A stretch of DNA of 64,000 bases, taken from contig JACCGJ010008366.1 in the NCBI GenBank assembly GCA_013407085.1, forward strand, positions 1 through 64,000, written 5' to 3'. The notes beneath the pieces are model-generated. The model was given only the letters and a program-made list of their open reading frames with translations, had not been told where the DNA came from and ran no database searches. Below are positions 37,101-48,699 of this stretch, in pieces (position 1 is the stretch's first letter; every line of letters begins with the position of its first letter). This stretch comes from Atriophallophorus winterbourni (lineage: Eukaryota; Platyhelminthes; Trematoda; Plagiorchiida; Microphallidae). Position numbers and translations under genes: made by a program.

Positions 37101-37176
37101 AGAAGCAGCGGCAGACCGGAACCACTGGCGTGAAGTTGTCTTCGCCTCATGTGCCACCCGGAACGGAGAGGACTGA
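34134..37176 (+). pseudogene. RTE ORF (AP endonuclease plus reverse transcriptase), one frameshift
   Basis: From the ATG at 34,134 the endonuclease shows CWNVRTLYQAG (about residue 52), SEVRWTGSG, VVAYAPTE, GDFNARTG (about 189), SQIDHMMI and GSDHFLV (about 283). The RT shows LKNGKAPGDDGVYAELLK, NWRGITLLSVTSKVF, QAGFRKGKSCIDQIF, YIDFQKAFDSVHR, GVRQGCILSPILFSL and catalytic YADD (about 754). A seven-T run at 36,847-36,853 shifts the frame, giving a stop at 36,873-36,875. In the other frame the protein continues through PHTISNKELL and RRRWRWFGHVCRMD to a stop at 37,176. This single lesion is the only damage visible, so the copy is young or the extra T is an assembly error. The product would perform target-primed reverse transcription. 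Confidence 0.9.
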
Positions 37177-37191
37177 GTGAGTGAGTGAGTT
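37174..37191 (+). repeat. RTE 3' tail, (TGAG)n
   Basis: About four TGAG units lie immediately after the ORF stop, with almost no 3' UTR, as is common for RTE LINEs. Confidence 0.85.
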
Positions 37192-40100
37192 GATTCTACA
37201 GAATATTGGCTAAATAGTTGCGTAGTGCGCCTGCCTGAGTTGTCGGTAGCGTACTTTGGGTAGATTCTACGGATGGAGTAATATCTTCAGCCTTTAAAGT
37301 CTTTCACTTAGTGTGAAGTTTAAGCCCTTTTCCAAAAATCTTAGTCTGATCTGCGGAAGCGGCCTATCTGATAAGTTCATCACTTTGAAATGATATTTAG
37401 CGCTGTAATAAAAAATGTTCCTGACCGATCGGGGAATTATATTTATGAGAAAGAATGTTTGTAATGAATCGGTGAGAGCCTGTTTTTGGTCACTTTTCGC
37501 TTCTGAAACAGAAGCTTCGTCAGACTAAGGGTGTCAGTACGAACAGACATCAAGCTTGCATTCCATTCACATGACCAAAACTAAACTGACTAAGCACTAC
37601 AGAGCCCACGGGGATCTTCGCGACATCAATATCAACTGACGCACCAACACCCCAACATGCCGCATAATCCCTCAATAGTTTTCATCTTGGCTGGTGTGAG
37701 AGACCGATTAGCTCGATTGAGAACTCGCTGCGCACACTTAGGGTCACGCACGTTATTAATTATCCGCTGCAGAACCGGACACCAGATTGTGGAGATATCA
37801 GCCCCATCCACCTTAGTGACTGCATTCTTACCAGCATTGTTATCTCAACCGACTAAGCGTGAAGTTGTTCCATTTATGGTTTTACCCCTCACTTTATCAC
37901 TTCGACGTTATCAAGATCAACGCTATGGCGTGATTGGAACACGTGGTCAGTATGCTCTGAAGCTCTGATCAGTGATTGATATTCACCGGAATTGCGTGGC
38001 TGCTTAACGATTCGATTTTTTCTGCTTTGTTCTTCTTCATAATATTGGCTATATAGTTGCGTAGTACGCCTGCCTGAGTTTTCGGTTGCGTACTGACGGT
38101 ATATTCTACGCATGGAATCTTATATTAAGCTATTGAAGCAATTGCACTTAGTGTGAAGTTTAAGCCTTTTTCCAACAATCTTTGTTTGATCTGCGGAAGT
38201 GGCCTACGTGATGAGTTCATCACTTTGAAATGATATTTAGAGCTGTAAAGAAAAATGTTCCTGACCGATCGGGGAATCATATTTATGAAAAAGAATGTTT
38301 GTAATGAATCGGTGAGAGCAGTTTTTGATCACGTTTCGCTTCTGACACAGAATCTTCGTCAGACTGAGGGTGTCAGTACGAACAGACATCAAGCTTGGAT
38401 TCCATTCACATGACCAAAACTAAACTTACTAGAAACTACATATTCCAAGGGGGTTACGCTCTCATTAAATTAGACAGGGGAGATCAATATCAACTGACGC
38501 ACCATCACCCCTACGTGCCGCATAATCCCTCAATAGTTTTCGTCTTGGCAGATGTGAGAGACCGATTAGCTCGATTGCGTACTCGCTGCGCACACCTAGG
38601 GTCACGCACGTTAATGATTATCCGTTGCATAACCGGACGCCATATTGTGGAGATATCAGGCCCATCCACCTTAGTGACTGCATACTTACAAGCATTGTTA
38701 TCTCAACCGCCCCAGCGTGAAGTTGTTCCATTTATGGTTTTACCCCTCGCTTTATCACTTCTACGTTATCAAGATCAACGCTGTGGCCTGTGTGCAGCAC
38801 GTGGTCAGCAAGTTTTGAAGCTCTGATCAGCGATCCATATTGACAGGAATTGCGTGGCTGCTTACCGAATCGATTTTTTTCTGGCTGTTGTTTCTACAGA
38901 TTATTGGCTAAATAGTTGCGTAGTGCGCCTGCCTGAGTTGTCGGTAGCGTACTTTAGATAGATTCTGCGCATGGAGTAATATCTTCAGCCTTCAAAGTCT
39001 TTCACTTAGTGTGAAGTTTAAGCCCTTTTCCAAAAATCTTAGTCTGATCTGCGGAAACGGCCTATCTGATAAGTTCATCACTATGAAATGATATTTAGCG
39101 CTGTAATGAAAAATGTTCCTGACCGATCGGGGAATTATATTCATGAGAAAAAATGTTTGTAATGAATCGGTGAGAGCCTGTTTTTGGTCACTTTTCGCTT
39201 CTGAAACAGAAGCTTCGTCAGACTAAGGGTGTCAGTACGAACAGACATCAAGCTTGCATCCCATACACATGACCAAAACTAAACTAACTTAGCACTACAG
39301 AGCCCACGGGGATCTTCGGGACATCAATATCAACTGACACACCAACGCACCAACACCCCAACATGTCGCATAATCCCTCAATATTTTTCATCTAGGCTGG
39401 TGTGAGAGACCGATTAGCTCGATTGAGAACTCGCTGCGCACACCTAAAGTCACGCACGTTAATGATTATCCGCTGCAGAAGCGGACACCAGATTGTGGAG
39501 ATATCAGCCTCATCCACCAAAGTGACTGCATTCTTACCAGCATTGTTATCTCAACCGCATCAGCGTGAAGTTGTTCCATTTATGGTTTTACCCCTCGCTT
39601 TATCACAGCTACGTTATCAATATCAACGCTGTGGCCTGTGTGGAGCACATGTTCAACAAGTTCTGAAGCTCTGATCAGTGATACATGGACACATGAATTG
39701 CGTGGATGCATAGCGAATCAATTTTTTTCTGGCTGTTGGTTCTTTATATTATTGTCTATATGTATGCGTATTGCGCCTGCCGGAGTTTTTGGTAGCTGAT
39801 TCAAGATAGATTCTACGCATGGAGTAATATCTTCAGCATTCAAAGCCTTTCACTTAGTGTGAAGTTTAAGCCCATTTCCATCAATCTTCGTTTGATCTGC
39901 GGGATTGGGCCATCTGATAAGTTCATCACTTTGAAATGATATTTAGAGCTGTAAAGAAAAATGTTCCTGACCGATCGGGGAATCATATTTATGAAAAAGA
40001 ATGTTTGTAATGAATCCGTGAGAGCAGTTTTTGGTCAAGTTTCGCTTCTGACACAGAAGCTTCGTCAGACTAAGTGTGTCAGTACGAACAGACATCAAGC

Positions 40101-40754
40101 TTGGATTCCATTCACTTGACCAATCCTAAACTGACTAAGAACTACAGAGCCCACGGGGTTCTTCGCTCATTAAGTTAGACAGACGACATCAATATCAACT
40201 GACTCACCAAAACCCCAACCTGCCGCATAATCCCTCAATATTTTGGTCTGGGTTTGGTGTCAGAGACCGATTAGCTCGATTGAGAACTCGCTGCGCACAC
40301 CTAGGGTCACGCACGTTAATGATTATCCGCTGCAGAACCGGACTCAAGATTGTGGAGATATCATAAACATCCACCTTAGTGACTGCATTCTTACCAGCAT
40401 TGTTATCTCAACCGACTCAGCCTGAAGTTGTTCCATTTATGGTTTCACTCCTCGCTTTATCACTTCGACATTATCAAGATCAACGCTGTGGCCTGTGTGT
40501 AGCACGTGGTCAGTTAGTTCCTAAGCTCTGATCAGTGATTGATATTCACCGGAATTGCGTGGCTGTTTATCGATTTGATTTTTTCTGTCTTTTTTTCTTC
40601 ATAATATTGGCTATATAGTTGCGTAGTACGCCTGCCTGAGTATTCGGTTGCTTACTGACGGTATATTCAACGCATGGAATCTTATCCTAAGCCTTTAAAC
40701 CAATTGCACTTAGTGTGAAATATAAGCCCTTTTCCATCAATCTTTGTTTGATCT
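37192..40754. repeat. 860-bp PLE-derived tandem array, block C3 left part
   Basis: Monomers start at 37685, 38543, 39391 and 40247. The monomers at 37,685 and 39,391 share a shortened stretch in which TTCGCGACATCAATATC-type sequence replaces the normal TTAAGTTAGACAGG region. This indicates a two-monomer unit of about 1.7 kb. Confidence 0.88.
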
Positions 40755-40782
40755 GAAGAAGAAGAAGAAGAAGAAGAAGAAG
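40755..40782. repeat. GAA trinucleotide microsatellite
   Basis: About nine perfect GAA units lie at the left end of the insert. On the minus strand they form its CTT tail. Confidence 0.95.
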
Positions 40783-41096
40783 ATATTGACTTTATTCGTA
40801 CACACGAATTTTCAGCTGTTACAATAATTTCACCACAAATTTAAAAAATGATAAACATGTCCCGACATCGAGTTACAATTTGTCGACTGAACGATTTTTC
40901 TTGTCCGTCTTACTTGATTGAAATACGGTCTAGTTTACTAGCAAAATTTTTTGGGTCAAAGGTTTCAATGCAAGTCCCGGTATCTCGTACTTCGTTCTAA
41001 AGTGCACGTCCAAATTTGACCTCAGTTGATCCGAATATATTTGATGCATTTTACCCTTGGAGAAATTGATTGTATGATTTGAAGGCCCCGCAAAAA
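40755..41096 (-). mobile_element. Short 3' fragment of a non-LTR element or SINE
   Basis: About 340 bp unrelated to either array interrupts a monomer between TTTGATCTG and AAGTGGAGCATCTG. On the minus strand it ends with AATAAAGTCAATAT followed by a CTT repeat, so it has a polyadenylation-like signal directly before a simple-sequence tail. This looks like the 3' terminus of a 5'-truncated retroelement. No coding sequence was recognised, and the family is unknown to me. Confidence 0.5.
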
Positions 41097-42082
41097 AAGT
41101 GGAGCATCTGATAAGTTCATCACGTAGAAATGATATTTAGAGCTGTGAAGAAAAATGTTCCCGACCGATCGGGGAATCAAAATTATGAAAAAGGAATGAT
41201 TGTAATGCATCGATGCGAGTTGTTCTTCGGTCACGTTTCGCTTCTAACACAGAAGCTTCTTCTGAGTAAAGGTGTCATTACGAACAGACATCAAGCTTAA
41301 ATTCCATTCACATGACCAATCCTAAACTGACTAAGAACTACAGATCCCACGGGGTTCTTCGCTCATTAAGTTAGACAGGCGACACCAATATCAACTGATG
41401 CACCAAAACCCCAACCTGCCGCATAATCCCTCAATATTTTCGTCTTGGCTGGTGTGAGAGACCGATTAGCTCGATTGCGTACTCGGTGCGCACATTTGTG
41501 GTCACGCACGTTAATGATTATCCGTTGCAGAACCGGACGCCATATTGTGGAGATATCAGGCCCATCCACCTTAGTGACTGCATTCTTACAAGCATTGTTA
41601 TCTCAACCGCCTCAGCGTGAAGTTTTTCCATTTATGGTTTTACCCCTCGTTTTATCACTTCGACGTTATCAAGACCAACGCTGTGGCGTGATTGAAGCAC
41701 GTGGTCAGTATGTTCTGAAGCTCTGATCAGTGATTGATATTCACCGGAATTGCGTGGCTGCCTAACGATTCGATTTTTTCTGCTTTTTTCTTCTTCTTAA
41801 TATTGGCTATATAGTTGCGTAGTACGCCTGCCTGAGTTTTCGGTTGCGTACTGACGGTATATTCTACGCATGGAATCTTATCTTAAGCTATTAAAGCAAT
41901 TGCACTTAGTGTGAAGTTTAAGCCCATTTCCATCAATCTTTGTTCGATTTGCGGGAGTGGGCCATCTGATAAGTTCATCACTTTGAAATGATATTTAGAG
42001 CTGTAAAGAAAAATGTTCCTGACCGATCGGGGAATCATATTTATGAAAAAGAATGTTTGTAATGAATCGGTGAGAGCAGATT

Positions 42083-42125
42083 TTGGTCACGTTTCGCTTC
42101 CGACACGGAAGCTTCGTCAGACTAA
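42083..42125 (-). ncRNA. Hammerhead-like motif with compensatory stem II change
   Basis: The plus strand reads GCTTCCGACACGGAAGC where other copies read GCTTCTGACACAGAAGC. Both partners of one base pair have changed (T to C and A to G), so stem II stays fully paired. The flanking CTGACGA and GAAAC on the minus strand are intact. Confidence 0.4.
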
Positions 42126-42385
42126 GTGTGTCAGTACGAACAGACATCAAGCTTGGATTCCATTCACTTGACCAATCCTAAACTGACTAAGAACTACAGA
42201 GCCCACGGGGTTCTTCGCCCATTAAGTTAGACAGGCGACATCAATATCAACTGACTCACCAAAACCCCAACCTGCCGCAGAATCCCTCAATATTTTGGTC
42301 TGGGTTTGGTGTCACGGATCGATGAGAACTCGGTGCACACACTTGGGGTCACGCACGTTAATGATTATCCGCTGCAGAACCGGAC

Positions 42386-42718
42386 TCAAGATTGTGGAGA
42401 TATCATAAACATCCACCTTAGTGACTGAATTCTATCCAGCATTGTAATCTCAAATGCCTCAGCGTGAAGTTGTTCCATGTATGGTTTAACCCCTCGCTTT
42501 ATCACTTCGACGTTATCAAGATCAACGCTGTGGCCTGTGTGCAGCACGTGGTCAGCAAGTTCTGAAGCTCTGATCAGTGATTGATATTGACAGGAATTGC
42601 GTGGCTGCTTACCGAATCGATTTTTTCTGGCTGTTGTTTCTACAGAATATTGGCTATATAGTTGCGTAGTGCGCCTGCCTGAGTTGTCAGTAGCGTACTT
42701 TAGGTAGATTCTACGCAT
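42386..42718 (-). pseudogene. PLE endonuclease-tail remnant, duplicated in block C3
   Basis: The minus strand reads NSCQYQSLIRASELADHVLH, TGHSVDLDNVEVIKRG and LHAEAFEITMLDRIQS. It is matched almost residue for residue 1,699 bp away at 44,085-44,417. That spacing equals two monomers and shows a dimeric repeat unit here. Upstream of the endonuclease tail the RT N-terminal helix is degraded (NSGRRTTQLYSQY). Confidence 0.65.
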
Positions 42719-45700
42719 GGAGTAATATCTTCAGCCTTCAAAGTCTTTCACTTAGTGTGAAGTTTAAGCTCTTTCCCAAAAATCTTAGTCTGATCTGCGG
42801 AAGCGGCCTATCTGAAAAGTTCATCACTTTGAAAATGATATTTAGCGCTGTAAAGAAAAATGTTCCTGACCGATCGGGGAATCATAATCATGAAAAAAAG
42901 AAAGTTTGTAATGAATCTGTGAGAGCAGTTTATTGCTCACGTTTCGCTTCTGACACAGAAGATTTTTCGTTCGACGGTTGTCAGTGCGAACACACATCAA
43001 GCTTGGATTTCATTCACATGACCAAAACTAAACTTACTAAATAATAGCCATTCCAAGGGGGTTCCGCGCTCATTAAGTTAGACAGGGGAGATCAATATCA
43101 ACTGACGCATCATCACCCCTACGTACCGCATAATCCCTCAATAGTTTTCGTCTTGGCTGGTGTGAGAGACCGATTAGCGCGATTGAGTACTCGGTGCGCA
43201 CATTTGGGGTCACGCACGTTAAAGATTATCCGCTGCAGAACTGGACTCCAGATTGTGGAGATATCAGCCCCATCCACCTTAGTGACTGCATTATTACCAG
43301 CATTGTTATCTCAACCGCCTCAGCGTGAAGTTTTTCCATTTATGGTTTTACCCCTCGTTTTATCACTTCGACGTTATCAAGACCAACGCTGTGGCCTGAT
43401 TGAAGCACGTGGTCAGTATGTTCTGAAGCTCTGATCAGTGATTGATATTCACCGGAATTGCGTGGCTGCCTAACGATTCGATTTTTTCTGCTTTTTTCTT
43501 CTTCTTAATATTGGCTATATAGTTGCGTAGTACGCCTGCCTGAGTTTTCGGTTGCGTACTGACGGTATATTCTACGCATGGAATCTTATCTTAAGCTATT
43601 AAAGCAATTGCACTTAGTGTGAAGTTTAAGCCCATTTCCATCAATCTTTGTTTGATCTGCGGGAGTGGGCCATCTGATAAGTTCATCACTTTGAAATGAT
43701 ATTTAGAGCTGTAAATAAAATGTTCCTGACCGATCGGGGAATCATATTTATGAAAAAGAATGTTTGTAATGAATCGGTGAGAGCAGTTTTTGGTCACGTT
43801 TCGCTTCTGACACAGAAGCTTCGTCAGACTAAGTGTGTCAGTACGAACAGACATCAAGCTTGGATTCCATTCACTTGACCAATCCTAAACTGACTAAGAA
43901 CTACAGAGCCCACGGGGTTCTTCGCTCATTAAGTTAGACAGGCGACATCAATATCAACTGACTCATCAACCGGCCGCATAATCCCTCAATATTTTGGTCT
44001 GGGTTTGGTGTCAGAGACCGATGAGAACTCGGTGCACACACTTGGGGTCACGCACGTTAATGATTATCCGCTGCAGAACCGGACTCAAGATTGTGGAGAT
44101 ATCATAAACATCCACCTTAGTGACTGAATTCTATCCAGCATTGTAATCTCAAATGCCTCAGCGTGAAGTTGTTCCATGTATGGTTTTACCCCTCGCTTTA
44201 TCACTTCGACGTTATCAAGATCAACGCTGTGGCCTGTGTGCAGCACGTGGTCAGCAAGTTCTGAAGCTCTGATCAGTGATTGATATTGACAGGAATTGCG
44301 TGGCTGCTTACAGAATCGATTTTTTCTCGCTGTTGTTTCTACAGAATATTGGCTATATAGTTGCGTAGTGCGCCTGCCTGAGTTATCGGTAGCGTACTTT
44401 AGGTAGATTCTACGCATGGAGTAATATCTTCAGCCTTCAAAGTCTTTCACTTAGTGTGAAGCTTAAGCTCTTTCCCAAAAATCTTAGTCTGATCTGCGGA
44501 AGCGGCATATCTGAAAAGTTCATCACTTTGAAAATGATATTTAGCGCTGTAAAGAAAAATGTTCCTGACCGATCGGGGAATCATAATCATGAAAAAAAGA
44601 AAGTTTGTAATGAATCTGTGAGAGCAGTTTATTGGTCACGTTTCGCTTCTGACACAGAAGATTTTTCGGTCGAAGGGTGTCAGTGCGAACACACATCAAG
44701 CTTGGATTTCATCACATGACCAAAACTAAACTTACTAAATAATAGCCATTCCAAGGTGGTTCCGCGCTCATTAAGTTAGACAGGGGAGATCAATATCAAC
44801 TGACGCACCATGACCCCTACGTACCGCATAATCCCTCAATAGTTTTCGTCTTGGCTGGTGTGAGAGACCGATTAGCGCGATTGAGTACTCGGTGTGCACA
44901 TTTGGGGTCACGCACGTTAAAGATGATCCGCTGCGGAACTGGACTCCAGATTGTGGAGATATCAGCCCCATCCACCTTAGTGACTGCATTATTACCAGCA
45001 TTGTTATCTCAACCGCCTCAGCGTGAAGTTGCTCCATGTATGGTTTTACCCTTCGCTTTATCACTACTACGTTATCAATATCAACGCTGTGGCCTGTGTG
45101 GAGCACGTGTTTAGCAAGTTCTGAAGCTATGATCAGTGGTTGATGTTCACCGGGAATGGCGTGGCTTCTTACCGAATCGATTTTTTTCTGGCTGTTGGTT
45201 CTTCATAATATTGTCTATATAGTTGCGTAGTGCGGCTGCCTGAGTTGTCGGTAGCGTAGTTGAGGTAGATTCAACGTATGGTGTCATATCTGCAGCCTTT
45301 AAAGCCTTTCACTTTATGTGAAGTTTAAGCCCTTCTACAACAATCTTTGTTTGATATGCGGGAGTGCCCCATCTGATTAGTTCATCACTTTGGAATGATA
45401 TTTAGAGCTGTAATGAAAAATTTTCGTGAACGATCAGGGAATCAAAATTATGAAAATGGAATGATTGTAATGAATCGTTGCGAGTTGTTCATCGGTCACG
45501 TTTCGCTTCTGACACAAAAGCTTCTTTTGACTAAGGGTGTCAGTACGAACAAACATCAAGCTTGGATTCCATTAACATGAACAATCCTAAACTGACTAAG
45601 AACTACACAGCCCACGGGGGTTCTGAGTTTATTTTAGTTAGACTGGCGAGATCAATATCAACTGGAGCACCAACACACCAACGTGCCGCATAATCCCTCA

Positions 45701-45869
45701 ATTGTTTTGCTCTTGGCTGGAGTGAGAGACTGATTAGCTCGATTGAGAAGTAGGTGCGCATACTTGGGGTCACGCACATTAATGTTTATCCGCTGCAAAA
45801 CCGGACGCCATAATGTGGAGATATCAGCCCCATCAACCTTAGTGACTGCATTCTTACCAGCATTGTTAT

Positions 45870-46148
45870 CTAAACCGCCTCAGCGTGAAGTTGTTCCATG
45901 TGTGGTTTTACCCGTCGCTTTATCACAGCAACGTTATCAGGATCAACGCGTAGGCCTGTGTGTAGCACGTGTTCAGCTTGTTCTGAAGCTCTGATCAGTG
46001 GTTGATTTTCACCGGGAATTGCGTGGCTTCTTACCGAATCGATTTTTTCTGGCTTTTGTTTCTTCATAATATTGTCTATATAGTTGCGTAGTGCGGCTGC
46101 CTGAGTTGTCGGTAGCGTACTTGAGGTAGATTCAACGTATGGAGTCAT
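45870..46148 (-). pseudogene. PLE remnant with RT N-terminus and endonuclease tail in one frame
   Basis: One uninterrupted minus-strand frame reads TPYVESTSSTLPTTQAAALR, NYIDNIMKKQKPEK, then LIRASEQAEHVLHTGLRVDP and DNVAVIKRRVKPHMEQLHAEAV. The first half is the end of the PLE RT N-terminal region; the second half is the tail after GIY-YIG. About 20 residues separate them, so the catalytic cores of both enzymes were removed by one internal deletion that kept the frame in this lineage. N-L-S and G-L-N-F type residues continue upstream in a neighbouring frame. Confidence 0.68.
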
Positions 46149-48699
46149 ATCTGCAGCCTTTAAAGCCTTTCACTTTATGTGAAGTTTAAGCCCTTTTACA
46201 ACAATCTTTGTTTGATATGCGGGAGTGCCCCATCTGATAAGTTCATCACTTTGAAATGATATTTAGAGCTGTAATGAAAAATGTTCGTGAACGATCAGGG
46301 AATCAAAATTATGAAAATGGAATGATTGTAATGAATCGTTGCGAGTTGTTCATCGGTCACGTTTCGCTTCTGACACAGAAGCTTCTTCTGACTAAGGGTG
46401 TCAGTACGAACAAACATCATGCTTGGATTCCATTAACATGACCAATCCTAAACTGACTAATAACTACAGTGCCCACGGGGGTTCTATGCTCATTGAGTTA
46501 GACAGGCGACATCAATATCAACTGACGCACCAACACCCCAACCTGCTGCATAATCCCTCAAATGTTTTGCTCTTCGCTGGTGTGACAGACCGATTTGCTC
46601 GATTGAGAAATCGGTGCGCACACTTAATGTCACGCACATTAATTTTTTTCCGCTGCAGAACCGAACTTGAGATTGTGGAGATATCAGCCCTATCCACCAT
46701 GGGGACTGCATTATTACCAGCATGGTTATCTCAACCGCCTTAGCGTAAAGTTGTTCCACGTATAGTTTTACCCGTCGCTTTATCACTGTTTCGTTATCAA
46801 GATTAACGCTGTGGTGTGTGTGCAGCACGTGTTCAGCTTGTTCTGAAGCTCTGATCATTGATTGATATTCACCGGAATTGCGAGGCTGCTTACCGAATCG
46901 ATTTTTTCTGGTTTTTGTTTCTTCATAATATTTGCTATATAGTTGCGTAGTGCGCCTGCCTGAGTATTCGGTAGCTGAGTTTAGGTTGATTCTGAGCATG
47001 GAGTAATATCTTTAGCCTTTAAAGCATTTCACTTAGTGTGAAGTTTGAGCCCTTTTCCAACAATCTTTGTTTGATCTGCGGGAGTGGCCCATCTAATAAG
47101 TTCATCACTTTGAAATGATATTTAGCGCTGTAATGAAAAACGTTACTGACCGATCGGGGAAACATATTTAGGAAAAAAAGAATGTTTGTAATGAATCGGT
47201 GCGAGTTGTTTATCGGTCGCTCCAGATCGAAGTCACTGATGAGTTGAATCTGATTTTGATACCTTTCCTGAGGACAGTTTCACCAATGACATTCCCCACA
47301 GTTCATTTTCTCAATCTTTGCAACCGTTTGGACACAGTTCCGTGGAACCAGCAGAGGCACGACTCAACGAAATGGAAAGAAAAAGAAAAGCAAGAGAGCG
47401 GCTAAAATTGGAGAGGGAAATTGCTCTCGAAGAAATCGAAATAGAGATTAAGGAGCTAGAAATTAGGAAAGATTATTTGAGAGTAATGAAGAATCTTCAC
47501 ACCGATAACGAAATGAAAATCGAAAATTATAATGCGACACGTTTGGGGTTGCTGCACGAATGTTGAACGAATGCTGCACTCAGCCATTGGAATGACCAAC
47601 CACGGAAAACACAAGTTCCAAATCGTTCACGTTACTCTTAAGCGAGTATGCCGCGCATACACTCATCGACAATCAGAATGTTTTACATGAATTTATTTCA
47701 CAGCTCTGATCACATAGGGCGAATGCGGTGTTGTTTCTTTCTGTTCCGTCAATATCATCTTCCACATTGCATTCTGACCTGTTATTACCCTATCGCTTTA
47801 TGGACCCTTTTGCTTATTTAGAACTTGATTTGATTCGCACAATTTGTCGCAATCTCGATCGCTTGGGACGTTCGGACATTTGAACTTAGATTTGATTTTG
47901 ACACGTGTATACGGTCGATATTGTTTTGACATTGGCCGAGATTATAATCCGGTTTTCTTTTTTCTTTCTCATATCTGTCTATGCCTGGGCAACCTGACAG
48001 TATCTTAGCCCACGTGCAGTCTCTGACCGTACGGCACTTTGCCTGGATCAGGCTTGTGCGTTTATTCATTCATTCAATCATAATCCGGTTAACCTCGATA
48101 AATGAGGTAAGTTTTTACTATATTTGATTGCCTCAATACAGTACCGCTTTTGTTGACAAATCCTAGTTTGGTTCTGATATACCTGGGAATTATGCGCGTC
48201 ATTCAACTTGGGACGTTTCCTTGATTGTCAAATACAGTCAAAATTACTCAATTGGACAGTACTCAATAGCGCTCAGTTAATTCGGAGTGTTTATCCGTCT
48301 TCGTGAATTTCGATTCAACATTTTGAACGCATTCGCGAAACAAAGGTATAGCAGGTGGAAATCTCCACAAAGGTTTGACCAAGTCGCTCCAGATCGAAGT
48401 CTCTGATGAGTTGAATCTGATTTTGATACCTTTCCTGAGGACAGTTTCACCAATGACATTCCCCACAGTTCATTTTCTCAATCTTTGCAACCATTTGGGC
48501 ACAGTTCCGCGGAACCAGCAGAGGCACGACTCAACGAAATGGAAAGAAAAAGAAAAGCAAGAGAGCGGCTTAAATTAGAGAGGGAAATTGCTCTCGAAGA
48601 AATCGAAATAGAGATGAAGGCGCTAGAAATTAGAAAAGATTACTTGGAAATAATGAAGAATCTTCACACCGATAACGAAATGAAAATCGAAATTATAAT

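Larger units (their letters stand above)
34043..37191 (+). mobile_element. RTE-type LINE, nearly complete
   Basis: The element contains about 90 bp of 5' leader, one long ORF and a four-unit TGAG tail. It is truncated at the 5' end by about 290 bp relative to the RTE copy at 21,871. It interrupts the satellite between GGCTGCTTAC on the left and TTCTACAGAATATTGG on the right, with about 30 bp of the monomer missing at the target. The short tandem tail is typical of RTE-clade elements. Confidence 0.9.
41097..47215. repeat. 860-bp PLE-derived tandem array, block C3 right part
   Basis: Monomers start at 41443, 42299, 43151, 43998, 44849, 45711 and 46571. Alternate monomers match better than neighbours between about 41.4 and 44.9 kb, so the local unit is a dimer of about 1.7 kb. 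The array ends abruptly at TTTATCGGTC, inside the hammerhead-like region, and the 2.17-kb array starts in the next bases. Confidence 0.9.

Noticed and set aside
713..47215. Regular repeats as a CRISPR array
   Set aside because: Units of about 860 bp without short repeats and unique spacers, in a eukaryotic retroelement context.
48395..48440. CTGATGAG in the 2.17-kb units as a possible hammerhead core
   Set aside because: No hairpin followed by GAAA comes after it, and no stem I partner was found nearby.
48263..48466. Minus-strand 67-codon frame repeated in the 2.17-kb units
   Set aside because: It is antisense to the better-supported coiled-coil frame, which explains its openness.
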